DNA from: Azonexaceae bacterium s22 | GTDB taxonomy: Bacteria; Pseudomonadota; Gammaproteobacteria; Burkholderiales; Rhodocyclaceae | DNA length: 64,000 nt | Reading direction: 5' to 3' | Assembly (NCBI GenBank): GCA_016617495.1 | Contig: WYCU01000001.1 | Location: forward strand, 62,001-126,000 | Shown here: one piece after another, positions 31,975-40,042 of the stretch | How the letters are laid out: the number at the start of each line of letters is the position of its first letter | Position numbering within the stretch: position 1 is the stretch's first letter | Notes under the pieces: model-generated | Databases searched by the model: none | Told to the model about the DNA's origin: nothing | Seen by the model: only the letters and a program-made list of their open reading frames with translations | Translations under genes and position numbers: made by a program

Positions 31975-33942
31975 TCAGGCCGCCTTTTTCACGATCGGAA
32001 AGGTCTTGGCGTCGACGATCTTGAGGTCGGCGGACACTTTGCCGCGCCGGCCATCTTCGAACTTGACCTCGGTTTCGATGAACTGATTGGATTTCCCGGT
32101 GTACAGGGCGTCGATCAGTACCTTGTATTTCTCCGCAACGAAGTTACGGCGTACCTTGCGCGTGCGCGTCAGCTCATCGTCATCCGGGTCCAACTCCTTG
32201 TGCAACACCAGGAAGCGGTGAATCTGCGAATCGGCCACCATGCTGTCGTGGACCAGATCCGCGTTGACCTTTTCGACGCATTCGCGGATCAACTCGTAGA
32301 CTTCCGGCTTGCCGGCAAGATCGGTGTAACCGGAATACGGTACGCCGCGCCGTTCTGCCCAGTTGCCGACCGCCCCGACATCGATGTTGATGAACGCCGT
32401 CACCATGTCGCGGTCATGGCCGAAACAGACGGCTTCCTTGACGTGCGCAAAGAACTTGAGCTTGTTCTCGATGTAATTGGGGGCAAACATCGAGCCATTT
32501 TTCAGGCGCCCGACATCCTTGGCGCGATCGATGATCTTCAGGTGACCGTCGTCATCGAGAAAGCCGGCATCCCCGGTCATGAAGTAACCGTCGGCATTGA
32601 TCGACTCGGCCGTCGCATCCGGACGCTTGTAGTACTCCTTGAGCAACATCGGTCCCTTGACCAGCACTTCGCCGTTGTCCGCGATCTTGATCTCGACGCC
32701 CGGAGCCGGCGCGCCGACCGTATCGGCCTTCACCTGGCCGTTCGGCTGCAAACAGACATAAGCACAGGTTTCGGTCTGGCCGTAGAGTTGTTTGAGATTG
32801 ATGCCGATCGAACGATAGAAAGCGAACAACTCGGGCCCGATGGCCGCCCCGGCCGTGTACGCCACGCGGATGCGGTTCATGCCCAGCACATTGCGCAACG
32901 GGCCATAGATGATGAGGTTGCCGAGCCAGTACTGAAAGCGGTCGCCCAGCGCCACCGACTTGCCATCCAGAATGTCGCCGCCACAGCGTTTCGCAACCGC
33001 CATGAAGTGGTGGAAGAGCTTTTGTTTCAATTTACCGGCATCTTCCATGCGAATCATGACCTGCGTGAGCAAGCCTTCGAAAACGCGTGGTGGCGCGAAG
33101 TAATAGGTCGGTCCGATCTCGCGCAGGTCGTTCATCACGGTATCGCCGGATTCCGGACAATTGATCGTGAAGCCGGCAACCATGGCCTGCGCGAACGAAA
33201 ACAGGTGATCGCCAACCCAGGCCATCGGCAGGTAGGAAAGGATGTCGCCATCGGCACTCATCTTGTCCACCGCGATCCCGCCCTGCGCGGCAGCGATGAA
33301 TGAGGCATGGGTCTGACACACCCCCTTGGGCTTGCCCGTTGTGCCCGAGGTGTAGAGCATCACCGAAACGTCGTTGTAGTGCCCCTGGGCAATTTCCGCA
33401 TCGAGGAAATCCGGATGGTTGCGGTCGTGGATACGACCCATTTCCATCAGTTCGTGGATATCGTGAAGGAAGAGCTGGTTGTAGTGGCGCATGCCACGCG
33501 GGTCGTCATAGATGATGTGTTCCAGGGTGCCGACCTCACCCTTGACCTCCAGCATCTTGTCGACCTGCTCCTGATCCTCCACGACCACGAAGCGGATACC
33601 GGCATCCTGGAGCACGAAGAGCATCTCGTTCGCCACGGCATCCTGATACAGCGGCACGGGCACACCACCCAGACACTGGGCCGCTGTCATCATCATGTAG
33701 AGATGAGGACGGTTGTCGCCGATGATCGCGAGGTTATCGCCACGCTTGAAACCGAGTTCGGCGAGGCCGCAGGCCAGGGCGCGCACACGCTCCGCCACGT
33801 CAGCCCAGCTCCAGGTCTGCCAGATGCCAAGATCTTTCTCGCGCATGGCTGGCGCCTGCGGGCGTGTATTAGCGTGATGAAACAGCAGCCGCGGGAAGGT
33901 GTGCAAACCATCCAGCGCGGCGTGATTCGCCTGCATGGGCAT
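31975..33942 (-). CDS. AMP-forming acyl-CoA ligase (long-chain/aryl type)
   Basis: A 655-residue adenylate-forming ligase, FadD15-like. The phosphate loop is MLYTSGTTGKPKGV, the A8 region GYFMTGDAGFLDDDGHLKIIDRAKD, and the A5 motif QLYGQTETCAY. It activates a carboxylic acid to its CoA ester in the cytosol; the substrate cannot be read. The ATG at 33942 has a GGAGGAG site eight bases upstream. It is the promoter-proximal gene of the liv system 2 run, as seen in aromatic acid and indole-type catabolic clusters of Rhodocyclales, so uptake plus CoA activation of one substrate is likely (inference). Confidence 0.9.
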   Translation of the reverse strand: MPMQANHAALDGLHTFPRLLFHHANTRPQAPAMREKDLGIWQTWSWADVAERVRALACGLAELGFKRGDNLAIIGDNRPHLYMMMTAAQCLGGVPVPLYQDAVANEMLFVLQDAGIRFVVVEDQEQVDKMLEVKGEVGTLEHIIYDDPRGMRHYNQLFLHDIHELMEMGRIHDRNHPDFLDAEIAQGHYNDVSVMLYTSGTTGKPKGVCQTHASFIAAAQGGIAVDKMSADGDILSYLPMAWVGDHLFSFAQAMVAGFTINCPESGDTVMNDLREIGPTYYFAPPRVFEGLLTQVMIRMEDAGKLKQKLFHHFMAVAKRCGGDILDGKSVALGDRFQYWLGNLIIYGPLRNVLGMNRIRVAYTAGAAIGPELFAFYRSIGINLKQLYGQTETCAYVCLQPNGQVKADTVGAPAPGVEIKIADNGEVLVKGPMLLKEYYKRPDATAESINADGYFMTGDAGFLDDDGHLKIIDRAKDVGRLKNGSMFAPNYIENKLKFFAHVKEAVCFGHDRDMVTAFINIDVGAVGNWAERRGVPYSGYTDLAGKPEVYELIRECVEKVNADLVHDSMVADSQIHRFLVLHKELDPDDDELTRTRKVRRNFVAEKYKVLIDALYTGKSNQFIETEVKFEDGRRGKVSADLKIVDAKTFPIVKKAA

Positions 33943-34146
33943 ATCTAGTCTCCTCCGCCGCAGCTCATTGTCCGCGGTCTAAAGTATGTTGTTTGCGATT
34001 GTGGCTACCCGATCCTTACGCGGACCTTGCTGGACAGCCCCACTTCGCTGGCTCAACGTGGAGACGAGTCTAAAGAGGTCCCGTCGCGATGAATGTCATC
34101 CGGCAGACAATGTGCGAAATCTTTGTGTCGCACCTGAAAGCGCGAT

Positions 34147-35034
34147 TCAGTCGCTTGCGGCTTCGGGCACGCTCCAGCGCATCGAACGCAATGCCTCGGC
34201 AATGGCCACAGTCCGTGCCTCAAGGATTGCCTCCTGGTCATCGCGGGCGGCAGGCGCCAGCGCCTGGTCGGCGGCAAGGCAGGCCGCCAGGGCCGTATCG
34301 AGCAGACGCTGTTTCGGATAAATACTCTCTGTACCGGGAAAGGCCTGGTAGTCGGCGGTACAAATTTGCATCAATTCGCGAAAGCGTTCCGGTCGCCCGA
34401 AAGCATCGACACGCTGCAACAGTGCCGCAATTGAACCCGCGCGCATTTCTGCTGCGCGGTGCACGCGCTCCAGTTCGGCTGTAGTCAACAGTGCAAGATC
34501 GCGAAAATCGGGCGGCAAGCCAAAGCGTTCGCATACCGCTGCCACCCTGGGCAGGCCGCGATCGACATGCCGATAGTGCGCGGGCAAATGCTGCGGTGGC
34601 GAGTCTGCCTTGCCCAGGTTGTAGAACAGGGCAGCTGCCCTGACTCGCAAGGGTGCCCCTTGCTGTGCCAGTACATCGGCCACCCGGAACACATGCTCGC
34701 CAATGTCGACGACATCGCCCAGATTGTCGGCCTGCGGCATGCCGAACAAGGCATCGATTTCAGGCAACAGCCGAGCCAGTGCCCCACTCCGTCGCAATGC
34801 CCACCCCATCCTCGACGGTGCTTCGCCCATCAGACCGAGGACCAGCTCCGGCCAGGCGTCGAGCGGATGGTAATTGTCCAACACCCCCCGGGCGACCTCG
34901 CCTTCGAGCAAGGCCAGGGTTTCATCGTCCAGCGTACCGTCCGGCGATGCCGCCAAGGCTGCGACGCGCAGGAGATTGGCGGCAGGACAGGCGATGAGAA
35001 CCCCCAGGGAGGTGTAAGGATGTTCAAGCGACAT
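34147..35034 (-). CDS. Degenerate HD-domain protein, C-terminal CCA-adding enzyme-like
   Basis: A 295-residue protein (start ATG 35034). Residues ~76-240 follow the C-terminal half of the bacterial CCA-adding enzyme: RRSGALARLLPEIDALFGMPQ, a helix ending VRAAALFYNLGKADSPP, and SIAALLQRVDAFGRPERF then TADYQAFPG. The nucleotidyltransferase head is absent. At the metal-binding HD position (CHDLGKG in the enzyme) this protein has FYNLGKA, residues 138-139 being Tyr-Asn, so it is unlikely to be a phosphohydrolase. The N-terminal ~70 residues are unfamiliar. It may be an RNA-binding or regulatory descendant; function is unknown. It lies upstream of and divergent from the CRP-family regulator. Confidence 0.68.
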   Translation of the reverse strand: MSLEHPYTSLGVLIACPAANLLRVAALAASPDGTLDDETLALLEGEVARGVLDNYHPLDAWPELVLGLMGEAPSRMGWALRRSGALARLLPEIDALFGMPQADNLGDVVDIGEHVFRVADVLAQQGAPLRVRAAALFYNLGKADSPPQHLPAHYRHVDRGLPRVAAVCERFGLPPDFRDLALLTTAELERVHRAAEMRAGSIAALLQRVDAFGRPERFRELMQICTADYQAFPGTESIYPKQRLLDTALAACLAADQALAPAARDDQEAILEARTVAIAEALRSMRWSVPEAASD

Positions 35035-35214
35035 AAACCCGATCTCGAAATGGAACAATGTGGCGCTTCCGACAAAGCGGAAAAGTCCGGCTAACCCTTG
35101 CCAGTCGGGCATCCTTGGTCATTTGGCCCGACCCGGCGCCGGTCTGCTGGCGCGCTAGTGACCCGGGAAGCAAATTCGAGGCCGAACAGCCGTGTGAGCC
35201 TCATGTCGCCGCCT

Positions 35215-35220
35215 TATAAT
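35215..35220 (+). promoter_or_regulatory. Promoter -10 element for the CRP-family gene
   Basis: A perfect TATAAT lies 33 bases upstream of the TTG start. No strong -35 element is seen about 17 bases before it, which suits an activated or weak promoter. Confidence 0.5.
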
Positions 35221-35252
35221 GGTGTTTTGGTTGCCCCGCACGGAAGAACATC

Positions 35253-35927
35253 TTGAAAAACGTCGAAACGTTGCTGCGCACCTCCCTTTGGGGTCAATCG
35301 TTGACCGAGGAGGAGCTGCAACGCGCACTGAGCGGCACTGTCGAGCGGACGTTTGCGGCGGGCGCGTTCATCTGCATGAAAGGCGAGCCAGTCGAGTACT
35401 GGATGGGGATCATCGACGGGCTGGGCAAAATGGCCAGCCACTGGACCACCGGCAAGACCACCTCGCTGACCGGAATCACCAACGGCGGCTGGTTCGGCGA
35501 AGGCTCGCTACTCAAGAATGAAGTCCGTCGTTACGACGTCATGGCCCTGCGGGAAACCCGGGTTGCCATGATGAACCGCAGCACGTTCATGTGGCTGATG
35601 GATCACAGCATCCCGTTCAACCGCCACCTGATCACGCAACTCAATGAGCGCCTGGGGCAATTCATCGGCATGATGGAAAACGAGCGCCTGCTCGATATCG
35701 ACACCCGCATCGCCCGCGTGCTGGCTGCGTTTTTCAATCCGGTGCTTTACCCTGGGACGACCAATCTCCTGCAAATCTCGCAGGAGGAGCTGGGCTACCT
35801 CGCCGGCGTCTCCCGGCAACGGGCCAACCAGGGCCTGAAGGTACTCGAGGACGCGGGGCTCGTGCGCAGCGAGTACGGCGGTATTGAAGTACTCGACCTC
35901 GACGGCCTGCGCAGCTTCGGCGACTAA
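35253..35927 (+). CDS. CRP/FNR-family transcriptional regulator
   Basis: A 224-residue regulator: an N-terminal cyclic-nucleotide-like barrel (MKGEPVEYWMGIIDGLGKM, GWFGEGSLL), a long dimer helix and a winged helix-turn-helix (ISQEELGYLAGVSRQRANQGLKVLEDAGLV). The FNR 4Fe-4S cysteines are absent, since there is only one cysteine in the barrel, so it is not an oxygen sensor of the FNR type; the ligand is unknown. The start is a TTG with GGAAGA upstream. It lies 480 bases upstream of the cytochrome/NrfD operon on the same strand and probably controls it (inference). Confidence 0.88.
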   Translation: MKNVETLLRTSLWGQSLTEEELQRALSGTVERTFAAGAFICMKGEPVEYWMGIIDGLGKMASHWTTGKTTSLTGITNGGWFGEGSLLKNEVRRYDVMALRETRVAMMNRSTFMWLMDHSIPFNRHLITQLNERLGQFIGMMENERLLDIDTRIARVLAAFFNPVLYPGTTNLLQISQEELGYLAGVSRQRANQGLKVLEDAGLVRSEYGGIEVLDLDGLRSFGD

Positions 35928-36055
35928 GCTTCGCCCCAGCCCAACTGTGGGCGCTTCCGCCCGCGATGGCCCAACTGGCCAGCAAGCTCACAGGCCGGCC
36001 AAATACCCCGGCCGGCTGCCATTTCTGTTGCGACCTGCGAATTTGTCACCCGGCA

Positions 36056-36070
36056 ATGCCAAAGTGGCAT
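36056..36070 (+). promoter_or_regulatory. Inverted repeat operator candidate 1
   Basis: ATGCCAAAGTGGCAT: perfect 5-bp arms, 5-base spacer. Same arms as the site at 36121. Confidence 0.5.
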
Positions 36071-36090
36071 ATCGCACCTCATTGATTTAA

Positions 36091-36112
36091 CGGCGTTTTC
36101 CAAAAAACGCCG
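36091..36112. other. Hairpin with CGGCGTTTT arm, copy 1
   Basis: CGGCGTTTT and AAAACGCCG pair over 9 bp with a 4-base loop. The same left arm recurs at 36140. Confidence 0.55.
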
Positions 36113-36120
36113 CAGCGCAC

Positions 36121-36135
36121 ATGCCATTTCGGCAT
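36121..36135 (+). promoter_or_regulatory. Inverted repeat operator candidate 2
   Basis: ATGCCATTTCGGCAT: the same ATGCC/GGCAT arms as 36056-36070, 65 bases downstream (start to start). Confidence 0.5.
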
Positions 36136-36139
36136 GAAT

Positions 36140-36166
36140 CGGCGTTTTCGCCCCCCGAAAAACGCC
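36140..36166. other. Hairpin with CGGCGTTTT arm, copy 2
   Basis: GGCGTTTTCG pairs with CGAAAAACGCC apart from one bulged A, with a C-rich loop. It may end transcription from the regulator gene or act in the operon leader. Confidence 0.45.
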
Positions 36167-36365
36167 AAAAAATCACGATAAGTCACTGAAACACAAACCT
36201 TTTCACCAGGATGGGGCGCTTCTTGCTTTTGGCCCCCGCGGAATATTTTTCCCTCCGGCCGCTCAGCCGACTGCGTTGAACAAACGGTTTGGGCTGGAGC
36301 CACGCACCGCCTGAATATTCCCGCCCAACCGGCGCTGGAAGCAGGCGAAGGCAAAACGTTCCGCT

Positions 36366-36392
36366 GCCAAGAAAGTTGGCATTTTCCCAACT
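36366..36392 (+). promoter_or_regulatory. Overlapping inverted repeats before the cytochrome operon
   Basis: GCCAAGAAAGTTGGC and AGTTGGCATTTTCCCAACT share the TTGGC arm, so pairing of one excludes the other. They end 15 bases before the cytochrome ATG, covering the likely leader and approaching the AAGGAAG ribosome binding site. Confidence 0.45.
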
Positions 36393-36407
36393 GATGAAAG
36401 GAAGACC

Positions 36408-36719
36408 ATGAAACACATCGTAACCGTTCTGATTGCCGCCGGTCTGGTGGCCGCTGCCCCCGCTCACGCGAATCTGGAACTTGCCAAGAAGAGCAACTGT
36501 TTGTCTTGCCATGCAGTCGACAAAAAAATGGTTGGCCCCTCTTTTGTAGACATCTCCAAAAAATACGCTGGCGACAAGGGCGCCGCCAAGGATCTGGCCG
36601 CCAAGATCAAGAGCGGTTCGAAAGGTGTTTGGGGTCAGATCCCGATGCCGCCGAACGCCAACGTCAAGGACGCCGATATCGACGCCTTGGTCAAATGGAT
36701 TCTCGCCGGCGCCAAGTAA
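36408..36719 (+). CDS. Class I cytochrome c (c551/c552-like)
   Basis: A 103-residue protein with a signal peptide (MKHIVTVLIAAGLVAAAPAHA) and one haem motif, CLSCH, near residues 31-35. The sixth-ligand methionine is in GQIPMPPN, typical of cytochromes c551/c552 that donate to denitrification enzymes. AAGGAAG precedes the ATG. It is the first gene of a six-gene plus-strand unit, 133 bases before the ferredoxin; that gap may hold a second promoter or processing site. It is the likely soluble electron acceptor or donor for the module (inference). Confidence 0.9.
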   Translation: MKHIVTVLIAAGLVAAAPAHANLELAKKSNCLSCHAVDKKMVGPSFVDISKKYAGDKGAAKDLAAKIKSGSKGVWGQIPMPPNANVKDADIDALVKWILAGAK

Positions 36720-36852
36720 GCGCCACGACGCCTGAACCTGCCGCGCCGAAACGATGGGCCAAGCGCCCAGGTCATCGGCTCGGCACAGCAGCGGACCGGG
36801 TTGCCCCATGGCGCCCGGTCCAAGAACGATCCCCCGCGTTTGGAGAAAAGTC

Positions 36853-37956
36853 GTGACGCCCGCCCAGCCCCCATCAATCGACTCCGGTCAAACCGAGTCG
36901 CCATCTGCAGCCACCCCGGCATCGGCCAACCCCGCCACCTACGCGCCAGCCCCTGCCGCCCCGCAAACGTCGCGGCGCAGCTTTCTCAAGGCCGGCGGCA
37001 TGCTGAGTCTGTCGTCCCTGATGGGTACGGCGGCGCTGATGACGCAGTCCGACGATGCCCACGCCGCCGCGGAGTGGGCAGAACACTTCCAGAAGAACTA
37101 CCGTCTGATGACGGATCAGGAAAAGCTCGAGGCACGCGTCCGGCTTGAGCGGCGCTATTCCGCCGAGTACGGCAAGCCGGTCAGCGTCGACATTACCGGC
37201 CCGCAACCGGGCGTCTTGATGGGCTACGCGCTGAACATCCGCAAGTGCATCGGCTGCCGACGTTGCGTCCATGCCTGCGTGGCCGAGAACAATCAGTCAC
37301 GCGGCACGCGACCGGGCGAGAAAATCGAATGGATTCAGGTCCTGCGCATGGAGCGCGGCAAGTTCGAAGCGGAAAAGATGGACCACGGCTACCCCGAGGG
37401 TCTGGGCATTCAGGTGGGTGGCAATGCCTACACGCCCGCCGGCCAGGTGCTGGAAGGGCAATTCCATTACAACCCGGAGGCCGTGCCGGAAAAAGACGCG
37501 ACCTACATGCCGATTGCCTGCATGCAGTGCGAAAAGCCGCCTTGTGTGAAGGTCTGCCCGGTGCGCACGACCTACCGCGAGGGCGACGGCCCGGTGGTGA
37601 TCGACTACAACTGGTGCATCGGTTGCCGCATGTGCATGGGCGCCTGCCCCTACTGGGCGCGCCGCATCAATGTCACGACACCGGTTTTGCCAAAAGCCGA
37701 GATGAATCCGGTCACGCATTATCTGGGTAACCGACCGCGCATGCGCGGGGTCGTGGAGAAGTGTCACTGGTGTCTGCAGCGTACCCGTCATGGCCGCTAC
37801 CCGGCCTGCGTCGAAGTCTGCCCGGTCGGCGCCCGCAAATTCGGCAATCTGCTCGATCCGGAAAGTGAAGTGAGCAAGGTCCTGGAGCGCAAGAACGTGT
37901 TCCGCCTCAAGGCCGATCTCAATACGTTCCCGAAATTCTTCTATTTCTACGATTGA
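36853..37956 (+). CDS. Tat-exported four-cluster 4Fe-4S ferredoxin (NrfC/DsrO-like)
   Basis: A 367-residue periplasmic electron-transfer subunit starting at GTG 36853 (TGGAGAA upstream). After a Pro/Ala-rich leader comes a twin-arginine motif, SRRSFLKAGG, near residue 40. Four cysteine groups for 4Fe-4S clusters are intact: CIGCRRCVHAC (~131), CMQCEKPPCVKVC (~223), CIGCRMCMGAC (~255) and CHWCLQRTRHGRYPACVEVC (~304). This is the DMSO-reductase-beta family. With the NrfD-like protein following by 10 bases it forms a quinol-linked pair like NrfCD or DsrOP. No catalytic molybdoenzyme subunit is adjacent. Confidence 0.92.
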   Translation: MTPAQPPSIDSGQTESPSAATPASANPATYAPAPAAPQTSRRSFLKAGGMLSLSSLMGTAALMTQSDDAHAAAEWAEHFQKNYRLMTDQEKLEARVRLERRYSAEYGKPVSVDITGPQPGVLMGYALNIRKCIGCRRCVHACVAENNQSRGTRPGEKIEWIQVLRMERGKFEAEKMDHGYPEGLGIQVGGNAYTPAGQVLEGQFHYNPEAVPEKDATYMPIACMQCEKPPCVKVCPVRTTYREGDGPVVIDYNWCIGCRMCMGACPYWARRINVTTPVLPKAEMNPVTHYLGNRPRMRGVVEKCHWCLQRTRHGRYPACVEVCPVGARKFGNLLDPESEVSKVLERKNVFRLKADLNTFPKFFYFYD

Positions 37957-37966
37957 GGAGCGAGCC

Positions 37967-39190
37967 GTGAGAAAACTGATCCGTTTCGCTACCGACTACG
38001 CGAACTATGTGCTTAAAGGCGGCAAGCAGTTCTATGCCTGGATGGCCACCCTTGCGGTATTCATCGTCGCCATGCTCTATGTGTTTTACCTGCAGAACAC
38101 CGAGGGCCTGATCGTCACCGGCATGACCAGCCAGATCCACGAGGGGCTTTATTTTGCCAACCTGGTCTTTCTGGTCGGCGTCGCTGCCGGGGCGGTCACC
38201 ATCGTCTTTCCGGCCTATGTCTATCACCATGAAGGGATGCACAAGGTCAGCGTGCTCGGGGAAATGCTGGCGATCACTGCGGTCATCATGGTCATGATGT
38301 TCGTGTTCGCCCACATGGGCCGGCCGGACCGACTGTGGCACATGATTCCGCCCTGGGGGATCTACAGCCTCTCGTCGATGCTGGGTTGGGACGTGCTGGT
38401 GCTCACCGGCTACCTGATCCTCAACATCATCTGTGGCTTCTATTACCTGTGGTGCAAATACACCGGCAATCCGATCAACAAGCGCTGGTTCATCCCGCTG
38501 GTGTTTGTCGCCATCGCCTGGGCGCTGTCGATTCACACCGTCACCGCGTTCCTGATTGCGACGATGCCGGCGCGTCCGATGTGGCACCACACGGTCATGC
38601 CGATCCGCTTCATCGCCACCGCATTCGCGGCCGGGCCGGCGCTGATCATTCTGATCTTCCTCATCATCCGCAAAACCACCAAGTTCTGGATCGATGACAG
38701 CGCCATCCAACTGCTGTCGACCATCGTCACCTGGTGTCTTGGTATCGCCATCTTCCTGACGCTTTCCGAAGTGGTCATCGAGTTGTATGCGCGGACCGAA
38801 CATGCCAACGGCCTCTACTACCTGATGTTCGGTCTGCATGGCCTGACCCGCCTGGTGCCGTGGTTCTGGAGTGCGGTCGTGTTGATGGTCGGGGCTTTCA
38901 TCCTGTTCCTGACCCCCGCCGTGCGCAACAACATGAAACTGCTTTCGATTGCCTGTGCCATGGCGTTCACCGGCATCTGGATCGAGAAAGGCATGGGGCT
39001 GATTGTCCCCGGCTTCATCCCGAGCCCGATCGGCGAAGTCACCGAGTATTACCCGAGCTTTGTCGAATGGCTGATGACGCTGGGCATCTGGGCATTCGGT
39101 TTCTTCGTCCTGACCATCCTCCTCAAGGGCGCCATTGGCATCCTGCTGGGTGACATCAAGTTCGGCGGCCAAACCGCGGTTGCGAAGTGA
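37967..39190 (+). CDS. NrfD/DsrP-like quinol-interacting membrane protein
   Basis: A 407-residue inner-membrane protein with about ten hydrophobic helices, starting at a GTG with GAGGAG upstream. Motifs fit the NrfD/PsrC family, which exchanges electrons between quinone and a periplasmic Fe-S subunit: FANLVFLVGVAAGAVTIVFPAYVYHHEGM, WDVLVLTGYLILNI and the SIHTVTAFLIATMPARPMWHH stretch. The histidine-rich PMWHHTVMP is typical of the DsrP/Hmc branch. It lies between the ferredoxin and multihaem cytochrome genes. Direction of electron flow is not known. Confidence 0.92.
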   Translation: MRKLIRFATDYANYVLKGGKQFYAWMATLAVFIVAMLYVFYLQNTEGLIVTGMTSQIHEGLYFANLVFLVGVAAGAVTIVFPAYVYHHEGMHKVSVLGEMLAITAVIMVMMFVFAHMGRPDRLWHMIPPWGIYSLSSMLGWDVLVLTGYLILNIICGFYYLWCKYTGNPINKRWFIPLVFVAIAWALSIHTVTAFLIATMPARPMWHHTVMPIRFIATAFAAGPALIILIFLIIRKTTKFWIDDSAIQLLSTIVTWCLGIAIFLTLSEVVIELYARTEHANGLYYLMFGLHGLTRLVPWFWSAVVLMVGAFILFLTPAVRNNMKLLSIACAMAFTGIWIEKGMGLIVPGFIPSPIGEVTEYYPSFVEWLMTLGIWAFGFFVLTILLKGAIGILLGDIKFGGQTAVAK

Positions 39191-39201
39191 GGCAAGGGAC
39201 C

Positions 39202-40032
39202 ATGAAAAAAATAGCGATCTTTACGGTGGCCCTCGCCCTTTGTGGCGGCGCCCTTTACACCGCCTTTGCCCTTGAGAAGGCACAGGAAGAAACCGCCCTG
39301 GCCCAAGCCGCCCAAGAGGCCAAAGAGCCGCAGGTCTGCTTCGAGAGCCGCAAGGGTTCGTCCGAGGTCACGCAACGCGAAATTCAGCCCGGGCTGCCCA
39401 ACGTCAAGTGTTCGCCGACGACGGGTGCCGCACTCTGGTATGGCGATCCGTTCGACGGCACCGTGCCGATGGGCAAGATGCCGGGACTCGAACAGCTGCC
39501 GGAAGGCCATGCCGTCGTGCGGCCGCGCTCCGAAAAGCTGGCCATCCTGCCGATGTGCGGAACGGCGTGCCATAACGGCGTCGGACCCACCGCGAATCCG
39601 CCAAACTTGCCGAAAGACAAGCGTCCGACGGCGATCCCCGTGATGGAAAGCCTGGTGCCCGACGTCAAGGATCTACAGCATGGCCGGGGCCGTATCTGGT
39701 GTCTGGACTGCCATCACACCACCAAGCGCGACAAACTGGTCGATCACTTCGGCGATCCGATCAGCTTCGATCAGCCCCAACTGCTCTGCGGCAAGTGCCA
39801 CGGCGACAAGCTCCGCGACTGGCGCGACGGCATTCACGGCAAGCGGATCGGCGAATTTGCCAGCGATGGCAAGAAGCGCTGGTTCACCTGTACCGAGTGC
39901 CACAACCCGCACAACGTTCAGGACGGTGAGCGCAACCGCGGATTCATCCAGCTCCAACCGGAACCGCCGCCGCAACTGCCCAACGGCATGAAGGATGCCC
40001 GGCACGAGCTGGTGCATCCCGTCGCCCACTGA
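39202..40032 (+). CDS. Multihaem cytochrome c with a CX3CH motif
   Basis: A 276-residue protein with an N-terminal hydrophobic anchor or signal (MKKIAIFTVALALCGGALYTAFAL). Three CXXCH haem sites are visible: CLDCH (167-171), CGKCH (196-200) and CTECH (230-234). A fourth possible site is the unusual CGTACH (119-124), with three residues between cysteines. A DsrJ-like role, passing electrons with the NrfD and ferredoxin subunits, fits the context, but the protein is about twice DsrJ length. ATG 39202 is chosen over GTG 39187 because AAGGGA precedes it and the hydrophobic segment begins there. Confidence 0.88.
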   Translation: MKKIAIFTVALALCGGALYTAFALEKAQEETALAQAAQEAKEPQVCFESRKGSSEVTQREIQPGLPNVKCSPTTGAALWYGDPFDGTVPMGKMPGLEQLPEGHAVVRPRSEKLAILPMCGTACHNGVGPTANPPNLPKDKRPTAIPVMESLVPDVKDLQHGRGRIWCLDCHHTTKRDKLVDHFGDPISFDQPQLLCGKCHGDKLRDWRDGIHGKRIGEFASDGKKRWFTCTECHNPHNVQDGERNRGFIQLQPEPPPQLPNGMKDARHELVHPVAH

Positions 40033-40042
40033 GCGCTGAGGG

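Larger units (their letters stand above)
35928..36407 (+). promoter_or_regulatory. 480-bp intergenic region with repeated operators and hairpins
   Basis: This gap holds no gene. It contains two 15-bp inverted repeats of the form ATGCC-N5-GGCAT (36056-36070 and 36121-36135) and two hairpins starting CGGCGTTTT (36091-36112 and 36140-36166). Close to the cytochrome start come overlapping inverted repeats GCCAA-N5-TTGGC (36366-36380) and AGTTGG-N7-CCAACT (36374-36392). No clear sigma-70 promoter was identified. The arrangement looks like a multi-site operator for the CRP-family protein upstream. Confidence 0.65.

Noticed and set aside
36056-36166. A CRISPR-like or tandem repeat array in the 480-bp gap
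   Set aside because: Only two copies of each short motif with unequal spacing and no spacer pattern; better explained as operators and hairpins.
36853-39190. A complete NrfABCD nitrite reductase or a DMSO reductase
   Set aside because: No pentahaem NrfA and no molybdopterin subunit lies in the window; only the ferredoxin and membrane subunits are present.
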